From Xenopus tropicalis (lineage: Eukaryota; Chordata; Amphibia; Anura; Pipidae), in NCBI RefSeq assembly GCF_000004195.4, contig NC_030677.2:198609872-198673871 (forward strand): DNA of 64,000 nt. Reading direction: 5' to 3'. Of this stretch, positions 1 to 11,000 are shown piece after piece; position 1 is the stretch's first letter; the number at the start of each line of letters is the position of its first letter. A program made the position numbers and the translations under genes. The notes under the pieces are model-generated. The model had not been told where the DNA came from, ran no database searches, and saw nothing but the letters and a program-made list of their open reading frames with translations.

Positions 1-550
1 TAAGGAATGGTTTGCATGCATATTCCCAGGGGTGGGGAAAGCTGACCGGGCATCCTAGGCAACCTGGTGGCCGCCGCGTCTCTTCCCACCCTCTTTCACG
101 ATGACGTTATGTGAGGCAGGGCACACAGTGCCAAGTGGCAGTGGGGGGCAAGAGAGCGCAGAGTTGGGGTAGGCAGAAGAGGCAGCTGCCTAGCATCCCC
201 CCATTGTTGCACCCTAGGCAGGTGTCTATTCTGCCTACCCCTAGTTATGGCCATTCCTATTCTGCACTTTAGATTATATTACATAGAGATGAGAAAACAC
301 CAGTGACCATGTAGAAATGGTTTCTTGGAAACCAGGTAATAAGTAGGTCAGGTTCTGTATAAGTCAGAGAAAATGAAAGGTTCTGAACTTTGAAAAGTGA
401 AACCTCTTGGCCAAAAGTTCATTGTGACATTCTGGCAAGAAGTATCTATGTGAAACATATTTATCAGAGGGTGAAAACAGAGCTCATCATAATTTGATGA
501 GCATTTTACAGCTTTCCATTCATTAGTAGGGGCATATTAATAAATATATA
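1..550. other. Gene-free, partly repeat-like
   Basis: Positions about 45-240 are GC-rich with several copies of CCTAGG(C)A in both orientations, as in a decayed foldback repeat. The rest is AT-rich with no feature recognised. If SPEF2 continues left, this is intron. Confidence 0.4.
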
Positions 551-552
551 TA

Positions 553-1331
553 CAGGTATCGGACCCCTTATCCGGAAACCCATTATCCAGAAAGCTCCGA
601 ATTACGGAAAGCCTGTCTCCCATAGACTCCATTATAATCAAATAATTAGGATTTTTAAAATTGATTTCCTTTTTCTCTGTAATAATAAAACTGTACCTTG
701 TACTTGATCCCAACTAAGATATAATTACCCCTTATTGGGGGCAGAACAGCCCTATTGGGTTTATTTCATGGTTAAATGATTCCCTTTTCTCTGTAATAAT
801 AAAACAGTACCTGTACTTGATCCCAACTAAGATATAATTACCCCTTATTGGGGGCAGAACAGCCCTATTGGATTTATTTCATGGTTAAATGATTCCCTTT
901 TCTCTGTAATAATAAAACAGTACATGTACTTGATCCCAACTAAGATATAATTACCCCTTATTGGGGGCAGAACAGCCCTATTGGGTTTATTTAATGGTTA
1001 AATGATTCCCTTTTCTCTGTAATAATAAAACAGTACCTGTACTTGATCCCAACTAAGATATAATTACCCCTTATTGGGGCAGAACAGCCCTATTGAGTTT
1101 ATTTCATGGTTAAATGATTCCCTTTTCTCTGTAATAATAAAACAGTACCTGTACTTGATCCCAACTAAGATATAATTAATCCTTATTGGATGCAAAACAA
1201 TCCTATTAGATTTAATTAATGTTTTATTGATTTTTTAGTAGACTTAAGGTATGAAGATCCAAATTACGGAAAGACCCCTTATCCAGAATACCCTTGGTCC
1301 CGAGCATTCTGGATAATGGGTCCTATACCTG
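553..1331 (+). mobile_element. TA-flanked MITE carrying about five 113-bp tandem units (copy A)
   Basis: Ends are inverted: CAGGTATCGGACCCCTTATCC at the left and its near-complement ending ATACCTG at the right. TA (551-552 and 1332-1333) flanks both. Between the ends are about five copies of a 113-bp unit; the repeated word TTCCCTTTTCTCTGTAATAA recurs at 113-bp steps. No transposase is encoded, so this is a nonautonomous DNA element with an internal satellite. Confidence 0.85.
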
Positions 1332-1333
1332 TA

Positions 1334-1770
1334 TATTGATAAGGGGCTTACAGCTGCAAGTGTATTGTACTTGATCTTCAATGCAGTTCACATGATGCAT
1401 ATAAAGCAGTTCTGTGTGTCTGTGGAGGCAAATAAACTACCATCCAATAATATAGACTTGTAACCCACAAACAATAATCAGCTGTTTGCTTGGCTTTTAT
1501 TTTATTAGAACTTTAAAACCTGCTGACTGACTGACAATCACACAATGTTCTTTTTTCCCAAATACACAGGCGCCTGTGGGCTGCTCCCTATAATGTTACT
1601 CCTCTCATCAGTCAACCTCCATATACTCCTAGTCTCTTTTATAAGCACACTATAATCTCTCCTTCCATCTATTTCACCTCTTTGTTTTCATACAGAAATA
1701 GGGAATCACTATGAAACAGGCCAAATGGTTTAATGCAGAAGAGCCCACTGACCACTAAGAGTCTTCCTGG
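1334..1770. other. Gene-free; right part is a repeat that hosts copy B
   Basis: No coding signal. From about 1690 the sequence (GCAGAAGAGCCCACTGACC and around it) is paralogous to 32405-32530, which is the same repeat without an insertion. Confidence 0.5.
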
Positions 1771-1772
1771 CA

Positions 1773-3120
1773 CAGGTATGGCATCCATTATCCAGAAACC
1801 CATTATCCAAAACGTTTTGAATTATGGCAAGACCATCTCTCCTAGATTTAATTTTACATTTATTTTTATCATATACTTTTTAAAAATTATTTCCTTTTTC
1901 TCTGTAATAATAAAACAGTACCTGTACTTGATCCCAACTAAGATATAATTACCCCTTATTGGGGGCAGAACAGCCCTATTGGGTTTATTTAATGGTTAAA
2001 TGATTCCCTTTTCTCTGTAATAATAAAACAGTACCTGTACTTGATCCCAACTAAGATATAATTACCCCTTATTGGGGGCAGAACAGCCCTATTGGGTTTA
2101 TTTAATGGTTAAATGATTCCCTTTTCTCTGTAATAATAAAACAGTACCTGTACTTGATCCCAACTAAGATATAATTACCCCTTATTGGGGCAGAACAGCC
2201 CTATTGGGTTTATTTCATGGTTAAATGATTCCCTTTTCTCTGTAATAATAAAACAGTACCTGTACTTGATCCCAACTAAGATATAATTACCCCTTATTGG
2301 GGGCAGAACAGTCCTATTGGGTTTATTTAATGGTTAAATGATTCCCTTTTCTCTGTAATAATAAAACAGTACCTGTACTTGATCCCAACTAAGATATAAT
2401 TACCCCTCATTGGGGGCAGAACAGTCCTATTGGGTTTATTTCATGGTTAAATGATTCCCTTTTCTCTGTAATAATAAAACAGTACCTGTACTTGATCCCA
2501 ACTAAGATATAATTACCCCTCATTGGGGCAGAACAGTCCTATTGGGTTTATTTAATGGTTAAATGATTCCCTTTTCTCTGTAATAATAAAACAGTACCTG
2601 TACTTGATCCCAACTAAGATATAATTACCCCTTATTGGGGGCAGAACAGCCCTATTGGGTTTATTTCATGGTTAAATGATTCCCTTTTCTCTGTAATAAT
2701 AAAACAGTACCTGTACTTGATCCCAACTAAGATATAATTACCCCTTATTGGGGGCAGAACAGCCCTATTGGGTTTATTTCATGGTTAAATGATTCCCTTT
2801 TCTCTGTAATAATAAAACAGTACCTGTACTTGATCCCAACTAAGATATAATTACCCCTTATTGGGGGCAGAACAGCCCTATTGGGTTTATTTCATGGTTA
2901 AATGATTCCCTTTTCTCTGTAATAATAAAACAGTACCTGTACTTGATCCCAACTAAGATATAATTACCCCTTATTGGATGCAAAAACAATTCTAATGGGT
3001 TTAATAAATGTATATATTATTTTTTAGTAGACTTAAGGTATGGAGATCCAAATTACAGAAAGACCTGTTACCCAGAAAGCCCCAGGTCCCCAGCAGTAGG
3101 CATAACAGGTCCCATACCTG
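1773..3120 (+). mobile_element. TA-flanked MITE with about ten 113-bp units (copy B)
   Basis: Begins CAGGTATGGCATCCATTATCC and ends TCCCATACCTG. The flank is TA at 3121-3122 on the right and CA (a mutated TA) at 1771-1772 on the left. It holds about ten 113-bp units. Variant words TTTAATGG and TTTCATGG alternate between units. Its pre-insertion site is preserved near 32519-32532. Confidence 0.85.
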
Positions 3121-3122
3121 TA

Positions 3123-4024
3123 TCCTGCTGGGTTATATTGAGATAACAATATTAAGAAATACCCATTTGTATTTCATTATGATGGGAGGGGGGAGTGTAT
3201 AACTACCTTCATGGGTAATTGACCAGGAGACAATTAATGTGCCTGCGTGTTTTTGGGGTCTCCATGCAGACAGTGTCCTGGTTTAAATGACACTCCAGGA
3301 GGTAATTGCCCTTTAAATAATATATATATATATATATATATATATTTTAATGTAGCAATAAAGAAAGAAATACAATTTGAAACAAAGGAAGAAAGAAGCT
3401 AAAAAAGAAGTTCAGGTGACAGTCATCCTCTACCTCCAACCTACCAAAAAAACTTTATTACTTCCTGAAACAACAAAATTTACTCGCAGTGTCAGGAAGT
3501 GGGCAACGCAGCACGACTATTGTGGTAAATATTTTCCAAACAAGATTAAAAAAGCTAAAGCGCCTGTCAACTTCGCTTTATAGCTATATATACCTAGGCT
3601 TGTGTACGCATCTGTAGCTCAGTATAGCAATGCATTTATAAATATACACTCGTATAAACCCACACATTTCATGCAATTGTATCGATTTATATTGTTTTCT
3701 ACTAGCAATGTTGTCCCCATCTGTAATAATGTTTTATAGGATCAATACTCTGTGCCACTACTTTTATAGGGAGAATTGTGCCTGAATTTATGGTTCCAGA
3801 TCCCCTTTTTGTATTTTCTGGGCTGTTCCACCTTACCAAGGGGATTTTTCAACAGTCTCTTGACAAATACCTTTATAATTATATAAATAAAAAAATAAAT
3901 GAAGTATTTTTTATTTTTATTCCATCAGGCTGAGCAGTGCCTGTGCTGTAGGGTCAAGCACTCAAGTCTTTTACAAGCAGCCTAATTTCTTAGGGCTTTA
4001 TTTGTGGCCATATTAATGCATGGT
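3123..4024. other. Gene-free, with a (TA)n microsatellite at 3320-3345
   Basis: A run of about 12 TA pairs is present. The rest is AT-rich with no conserved exon, RNA or repeat ends that I can recognise. Confidence 0.5.
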
Positions 4025-4028
4025 TTAA

Positions 4029-4422
4029 AGAAACAGTAACACCAAAAAATGAAAGTGCACTGGTAATAGTTGTGTGTTTGCTTCAGAAACCCTACTATAG
4101 CTTATATAAACAAAGCTGCTGGGTAGCAAGGGAGAGTCAACATTCAAATTTAAAAAAAAGAAAAGTTACATAACAGATAACAGATAAACTGCATAGATTC
4201 CCATTATATTAAACATTGATTATCTGTTGTCTGCTATGGAACCTGTGCCTTTTTTCCTTTCTTGCAGCTTGAATGGCTGCCCCCATGGTTGCACAGCAGA
4301 TTCTTTATATTAACTATAGAAGTCTTTCTGTAGCAAACACACAACCTTTACCAGTGCAGGGCAACAGTACATTATATTTTAATTACTTAATTTTACTTTA
4401 TTTTTTTGGTGTTACTGTTTCT
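4029..4422. mobile_element. TTAA-flanked foldback MITE
   Basis: Starts AGAAACAGTAACACC and ends with the complement GGTGTTACTGTTTCT. TTAA at 4025-4028 and 4423-4426 flanks both ends. The two halves are largely inverted copies. TTAA targets and short inverted ends are typical of the Kolobok/T2-type MITEs of frogs (family from memory). Confidence 0.8.
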
Positions 4423-4426
4423 TTAA

Positions 4427-4873
4427 AAGATAAGCAAGTCTTTTATTTTAAAATCCCCTAAAATTACTCTGACAGCCCACAAAATAACAAAACTTTCTCC
4501 CTGCATGCAGATTTATTTTGTTTTTCTATTACAAGCAGCTAATCTGCAGCTCTTTCACTGACTTCCTTGTCTAGCATGAAGCTCTACTCCCTTTTGCTTT
4601 CCGAGCCCTACTATGCTGAACTCAAAGAGGTGCTCATTGCCTCTGCTCCAATTAAAATCAATTAGGCATGCATATAGTAGGAGAGAGAAGAAGGGCTCAG
4701 AAAGCAAAGGGGGTGGAGCTTCATGCTAGACAAGGAAGTCAGTAAAAGAGCTGCAGCTGAACTGACTGTAATAGAGAAACTAAATAAATCTGAATGCAGA
4801 GAGAAAGGTATTTTATTCTGGGGCTGTATAGTGTAATTTTAGAGATTAAAAAAAAAAAATGCTTACTTATTCT
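4427..4873. mobile_element. Second TTAA foldback MITE abutting the first
   Basis: Starts AAGATAAGCAAG and ends CTTACTTATTCT. Right TTAA is at 4874-4877; its left TTAA (4423-4426) is the right TTAA of the preceding element. The arms include inverted copies of the CTAGCATGAAGCTC / GAGCTTCATGCTAG block. Confidence 0.75.
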
Positions 4874-4877
4874 TTAA

Positions 4878-6538
4878 ATAAATGATGCAACAGGAAGAAG
4901 ACAATAGTGAGATAACCCTTCACACTGCCTCCAGGTAAAATATTTAGGTTGGTTATGTACCCCACTTATATTGCCTATCCATAAGATGGTTAAATGCATA
5001 CAATCTCCACTGAAGGTAAGGTTTGGGCCTGTATTTGTATGGTTTGCCTGTGCCTATAAACTTCATATCAAGCCCTTAGGGGTGGGACAATAAACAAGTG
5101 CATAGTCAAATATGTTACCACAAAAAGCAATGATAGGGGTCCCATACAATTATGTTTAAAGTAAGAGGCAGTGCCCGTGTCCCAGGCCAGTAAAGTTTCA
5201 CCCCTTGCACCAATAAGCACCACAAACTGATTATAAGGGCAATTTATTTAACAAAGGTGCAGCTGCAGTCACACAAAGTGCCGTTACGTGATAAATTCAT
5301 TCAAGGTAGTTGTGCCCAAAGTTGATCAACTTCTATAGTCTATAGTTCTATATGCACTTTGGGCCACTGCCTTCTGATACGAATTTTGCACAAGTGTGCC
5401 TGAAGTTGGCGGGAGCTCCAGGGTTCCCAGCATCAATTGCTGCAGCAAACTGTTGCCTAAAGAATCGGGTGCAGACACCATTTTGACACCAAATGGCAGA
5501 AGTGATGCCAACTGGACTTAGTGCAAATGCCACTGACTGGCACACATAAAATTCTTATTTTAACACACTGGCCATAGTGATTGTGTCCAAAAATGCACCC
5601 TGCTTCTGTGCTAAGTAAATAAGCCCTAATATATTTTGGATAATCTAACCAAAATGTCAAATATTTTGAATGTAAATTGCATGCAATAACCCAACATATG
5701 CTGCAGTTTGCATACTGTAACTTATGGGAATTAAACCCCTAATATTTCAGGTCTCTATAAAAATCTATTGCATAAAATAGCTCATATGTAATACAATGCT
5801 TCAGCTAAAATGTTTTACAAATGAATATACTTTTCTAGCAGTATTGCACTGGAAAATCCTAAATAGAAAAACTGCCATTATAAATACTAAATAAAGTACT
5901 AAGTAAATATAAATGCATTTTGTTACAACAGAAAGAGAGAAAAACATTAGAAACCTCAGATAACTTTTCTCACATCTTTCCTAAGCAGAAGAACATCAGA
6001 GCAGCCATCCTTTCTTTCTCCTGACAACTTCCTCGCAAGGTCCTTGACAACTTCATGTTCAGAAAGTGACCAGCAGGTGGCGGTGTTGTAACCAAATGCA
6101 TTCATATTAACAGCACTTTAACTCTTAATATTTTGTAACTAAAAAAAATAAATAATGAAAGCAAAAAGTGCTAAGAATAGCACTCTCATCAATTTTACAT
6201 CAAATTACTTTAAAGGTTTACTTATCCTTCAAGTCATGGATCTTCAATTACAGAGTATTCAGAGGCCTGCACAGTAGCCAAGTACTGAAGGCAGGAAATG
6301 TTTAAATAGATTGGTGCCAGAGTATTCTACAATATTGTGTGCCTCATTATTTGTCTAACTCGGTGTTTCACGCTTTATTGTACAGATCTTACTAATCCAT
6401 TCTGTATTGGGGGACTGGGTAATTACCTGTGTAACAAGAGCAAGCTGAGCTGTCCGTACAGGGGGCCTAGACAAATTGGTGGTTCTATCTAATGAGTTTA
6501 TTGCGATTAACCTGTGTCTGGTGCTTTCCTGCAGCAGT
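4878..6538. other. Gene-free intronic/flanking stretch
   Basis: Scanned for the next SPEF2 exon (human GEWALPEE and the GKT P-loop region) without success. 5750-5880 resembles the repeat at 34667-34796. No long conserved reading frame. Confidence 0.5.
6070..6083 (+). promoter_or_regulatory. CTCF-type motif
   Basis: CCAGCAGGTGGCGG fits the CTCF core consensus CCASYAGRKGGCRS at every position. It may lie inside an old repeat. Binding is not shown by sequence alone. Confidence 0.35.
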
Positions 6539-6546
6539 GAGTACAC

Positions 6547-6827
6547 TAGGGATGCACCAATTCCAGGATTCAGCCAAGATTCATCCTTTTTTCAGCAGGA
6601 TTTGGATTCGCCTGAATCCACGCTCCTGGCCGAAATGAATCCTTAAAACAGTGATCCCCAACCAGTGGTTTGTGAGCAACATGTTGCTCCTCAACCCCTT
6701 GAATGTTGCTCCCAGGGGCCCATTTTTGGTGCTCGTTTTTGAATTTCTGGCTTGGAGGCAAATTTTAGTTGCATAAAACCCAGTGTAAATCGGTTTGGTG
6801 TTCGCCATAATACTGTACTGATCCCTA
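6547..6827. mobile_element. hAT-like nonautonomous element with a second hAT fragment nested inside
   Basis: Begins TAGGGATGCACCAATTCC and ends GATCCCTA. Flanking 8-mers GAGTACAC (6539-6546) and GAGTACGC (6828-6835) match at 7 of 8, the hAT target length. From about 6658 a second family (CAGTGATCCCCAACC) is inserted and incomplete. Confidence 0.75.
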
Positions 6828-6938
6828 GAGTACGCACTTATTGAAAGGAACAGCCTGTGCTTCTTTATGTGGCTCCTTGACAACACTCATCTGTACGAGC
6901 CTCAAGGGACCTAGAGCCAGTTTGAGATTATACAACTA

Positions 6939-7473
6939 CAGGTATGGGACCTATTATCCAGAATGCTCAGGACCTGGGGTTTTCCGGATAAGGGATCTTT
7001 CCGTGGTTTGGATCTCCATTACTTAAATCTGCTAAAAATCATTAAATAAACCCAATAGGATTGTTTTGCCACCAATAAGCATTAATTATATCTTAGTTGG
7101 GATCAAGTACAGGTACTGTTTTATTATTACAGAGAAAAGGGAATCATTTAACCATTAAATAAACCCAATAGGGCTGTTCTGCCCCAATAAGGGGTAATTA
7201 TATCTTAGTTGGGATCAAGTACAGGTACTGTTTTATTATTACAGAGAAAATGGAATCATTTAACCATTAAATAAACCCAATAGGGCTGTTCTGCCCCCAA
7301 TAAGGGGTAATTATATCTTAGTTGAGATCAAGTACAGGTACTGTTTTATTATTACAGAGAAAAGGGAAATCATTTTTAAAAATTAGAATTATTTCTATGG
7401 GAGATGCCCGTTCCGTAATTCGGAACTTTCTGAATAACAGGTTTCCAGATCCAGATAAGGGATCCCATACCTG
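6939..7473 (-). mobile_element. TA-flanked MITE with about three 113-bp units, inverted (copy C)
   Basis: Same family as copies A and B, in reverse orientation. Begins CAGGTATGGGACC, ends CCCATACCTG, flanked by TA at 6937-6938 and 7474-7475. It carries about three units of the 113-bp repeat. Confidence 0.85.
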
Positions 7474-7845
7474 TACTAACTCTACTACTAAAACCTAAAG
7501 CAGTGGTTCTTTACCCTTTGTCTTAGGTATCCCAAGTAATGTTGCAGATTTAGCAGATATAGCCTAACAACAGGTTTAAAGTTCAACTTTTTTGTTTTGT
7601 AATAATCTCTATGTTTAATTGTACGTAAAAAAATTCACATTATTTAGGGAAATCGTGGAAACCCAACCCTAAACAACATGGGGACCCATTTTTGGTTATG
7701 GCTGAGGATCCCTGATCTAACGACACACCACACAAAATTAAATCAACATAGCAGTCAAAAAATTGATAATGGAACACCTTTTATTTTGACAGTTGAAAAC
7801 ATGGAAGCGGCAGTCACATCACTCAGTTACAACCGTCAGGGGTAC

Positions 7846-8014
7846 CTTGTATTCTTCATAATCCTTCTCATCTAACAGACTCTGCTTTTCTGTTTCTTGC
7901 AGCTGCTCTGCAGTTGGGTCGGAAGGGAGGGCATCTATAGGTGCTTTGTCGTAAAGCGGGTAACCAGCGAAGAATAGTTCTTTCCACTCCCGCATCAATT
8001 TAACAGGTATAAGT
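7846..8014 (-). CDS. spef2: SPEF2 exon 10
   Basis: It is 169 nt, with acceptor CTTACTTTAG. The donor is AAG|GTACCC, which is weak after +4. It codes LIPVKLMREWKELFFAGYPL and onward to KDYEEYK (residues 457-513). The human protein has LIPYKLMHDWKELFF and ends the same block with DYEEYK. The next exon is not found to the left in this window. Confidence 0.93.
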
Positions 8015-11000
8015 CTAAAGTAAGAGTGGGAAATAAATACAATTTTAGCAATATATCAAAAAAGATGAAAGACCTGAAAGACACTATTCATACTTTAAAA
8101 GGATTGTGACACGCTCCATGTTTTAACAGGAATGTGTCACTATGCCACCCATAGCTCTCCCCTTATTGTGTTGGGCTCCGGTACAGCTTTAAGTTGAAGA
8201 GCCATGTGAGTGACAGTACACTTGGGGGTGGAACAACGTTCTGATAGGCTGGAAATGTATACAGTGCCCCAGCCTATGAGAGCATTATCCTGCTCCCATT
8301 GCCAGTGCCATTTACCAGTTAGTGATGTTCTAATTTATTAAATCCCAAACACAGAGCAATGGGATATTCCATGACAACAGAAATCAGGCTCCAATTGGTA
8401 GTACAGACAATACTTAGGCTATACTATATCACAGGTTAAGTTAAGTTGAATTATACAGATGGGGCCTGCAGGAGTGATCCGAGTGGTTGCAGAGGTGCAA
8501 CCATTGGTCCATGTCAGCTGTCTCTCTCAGGAAAAGAATAATGTAAAGATGTACTGAGGCTATCATTTGTAGTTTATTATGCTGCAAGATATACTGATGC
8601 TATCATTTGCAGTTTATTATGCTGTAAAATGTACTGAGGCTATCATTTGTAATGTATTATGCTGCAAGATATACTGAGGCTATCATTTGTAATGTATTAT
8701 GCTGCAAGATATACTGAGGCTATCATTTGTAATGTATTATGCTGCAAGATATACTGAGGCTATCATTTGCAGTTTATTATGCTGTCTGCAATACTCTGCT
8801 CTATATGACAATAAAAGGGCACCTATTGGGGAAAAATGTATCTCCCACTGGAGGTGAGGGCTAATAGAGCCCATACTCTGGTTGGGAGAAATAATACTTG
8901 CCAAAATTTTTTGCTCAAAATAATATTGTTTTCCCCGACTGGACTGTGGGCTCACCAGCATCTCTTGTGGGGGAAATAAGCCCTTTAAGCTCCAGGTTCG
9001 GTGCCGTCCTGTCCTTGAGTTTTCAGATAGACACAGTCTGTTTCTTATGTTATTAGTCTGACTACAGGTGCTCTGAGTTTCCCATCAGCTTTCCTATTTA
9101 ATCCCTAGGTCTGAGCTCATTCCCTCCCTCTTGTAGATCAAGGCAGCTTGTTTCAGCTGGTCTGATTCCTGAATACACTATAATCTGGTTCCCAATGTGC
9201 CCTGGTTCTCTGTGTTGATTCCTGGTTTTTGATCCTGGCCTGTTCTTGGTTATGAGTTATTTGGTGGTTTATTCCCTGCCCGTCTCACTAAGCCTAGTTC
9301 TGTCCTTATCGACACCTTCTCCAGGTTTCTGCTTGACTTCCTCGCTTGACCCAGTGGGAGTTTCTAGATTCTTGTGCAGTAAGACCTGGCAGCTCCCAAA
9401 TAGTTGAGGGCCAGGCCCAAAGCCAAAGTTGGTTTTTACAGGCAGAAGAGCACACCTTGACCAGAATCTAGTTACTCCCCTGGGGTTTGGTTTTTCTTAT
9501 GTTACAGGAATTTCAAATTGAAGCCTACTGAACACATGAGAGAAATACCAGCAACAATAATTAGTATTGTAACAATAATAATAATGCCTCACAAGTGACC
9601 CCAGCAATCATTACCATAAGTACTAGTCTGGGTTTAGCCCTACCTTAATATTTTAAACATAAATATAGGGGTGCCATCATCCAGTATTTGGCAGTATTGT
9701 TACTGTACCTCATAATCAGTCTAATTCTCATTGTTGTGTTTCCAACATGAAGATGGTTGCAGTTACAGTGAATGGCATTATATCTGTGTATCTTTGTTAC
9801 CCGGGGGCATTACCTGTTTGTTAGCTCTCTGTATTCCCCTGTTTTAATAACAAAGTCTAAAATCTGATTCATGATTTCCTGGCACAGGTTATAGTGCTTT
9901 TTATAGCGAGCCTCTGCACGCTCCGCTGCTATCTGGTCATGGAGCTCCTGCACTTTGCGTATTTCTTCTTTGTGGTCGAGCATCGCTTGTTTCTGCAACG
10001 CCTTTTAATAAAAGAAAATAAAACACATCAGAGAACTCTTAAAAGCAGTGGTGCTATTTACTGTTGTGCAGACCATAACCATTCTGCATATGGTTTCAAG
10101 TCCCTGAGGCTGTGGATTCATTAGCAAGGTCAAAACCAGTAGAGAACTAACCACATAATGACAGTGTGTGACAGTGTGTGGCAAGGCATTATATATCTAT
10201 TTTATCTGCCATATAAATTTGTGCCTACTACAGCTTCAGTGTCAGCCCCATGGCTACATAGTAGCTTATTTATATAAAACTATATATCATTCCCACCAGT
10301 CCCTGCCCTAGAGGAGCTTACAATCTAAGTCTCCTATCACATTCACACACACATTGTGGTCAATTTAACTAGTTAACCCACCTGTATGTTTTTGTAGCGC
10401 TTGAGGAAACAGCAGTACCTGGTGGGAACCCACTCAAGCATGGGGAGAACATACAAACTTCCTGCAGATAGCACCCAAGCTGCCTTGAACTCAAGACCCC
10501 AGCAATGCAAGGCAGACGGAGCCACCATGTTGCCCTCTACTTAATCACATCAGCACTGCAGAATTTGCTTCATAAATATGCATTAATAATAACAGTTCAG
10601 TTACTCTCGTAAAACACTGTGTAAAATACAAAATGTTTTCAATATAGTTATTTAAGCAAAAATGTAACCTCTAAAGGCTGGAGTGGGCAGATGTCTAACA
10701 TAATGGCCAGAATAATACTTCCTCTGCTTTACAGCTCTCTAAGCTGTTAGCAGTCAGTAACCAATCAGTGACTTGAGGTTGGGGGGGCATATGGGACATT
10801 ACTGCTCAGTTAGTTTGCATTACTAACTGAACAGTTATGTCCCATGTGCCCCCACCCCCCTAAAGTCACTGACTAACTAAGAGGTTAGGGAGCTGAAAGC
10901 AGGAAGTAGTGTTCTGGCCATTATGTTAGACTATAAAGGCTGGAGTGAGTAAAAATGAAACTGGGTAAAATAGACAGACTATAAATAAAAAATATTTGTA

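Noticed and set aside
6355..6546. Candidate SPEF2 exon 11 in the minus-strand frame near 6355-6546
   Set aside because: The translation (TEWISKICTIKRETPS) does not resemble the conserved continuation after DYEEYK, and it lacks a suitable acceptor.
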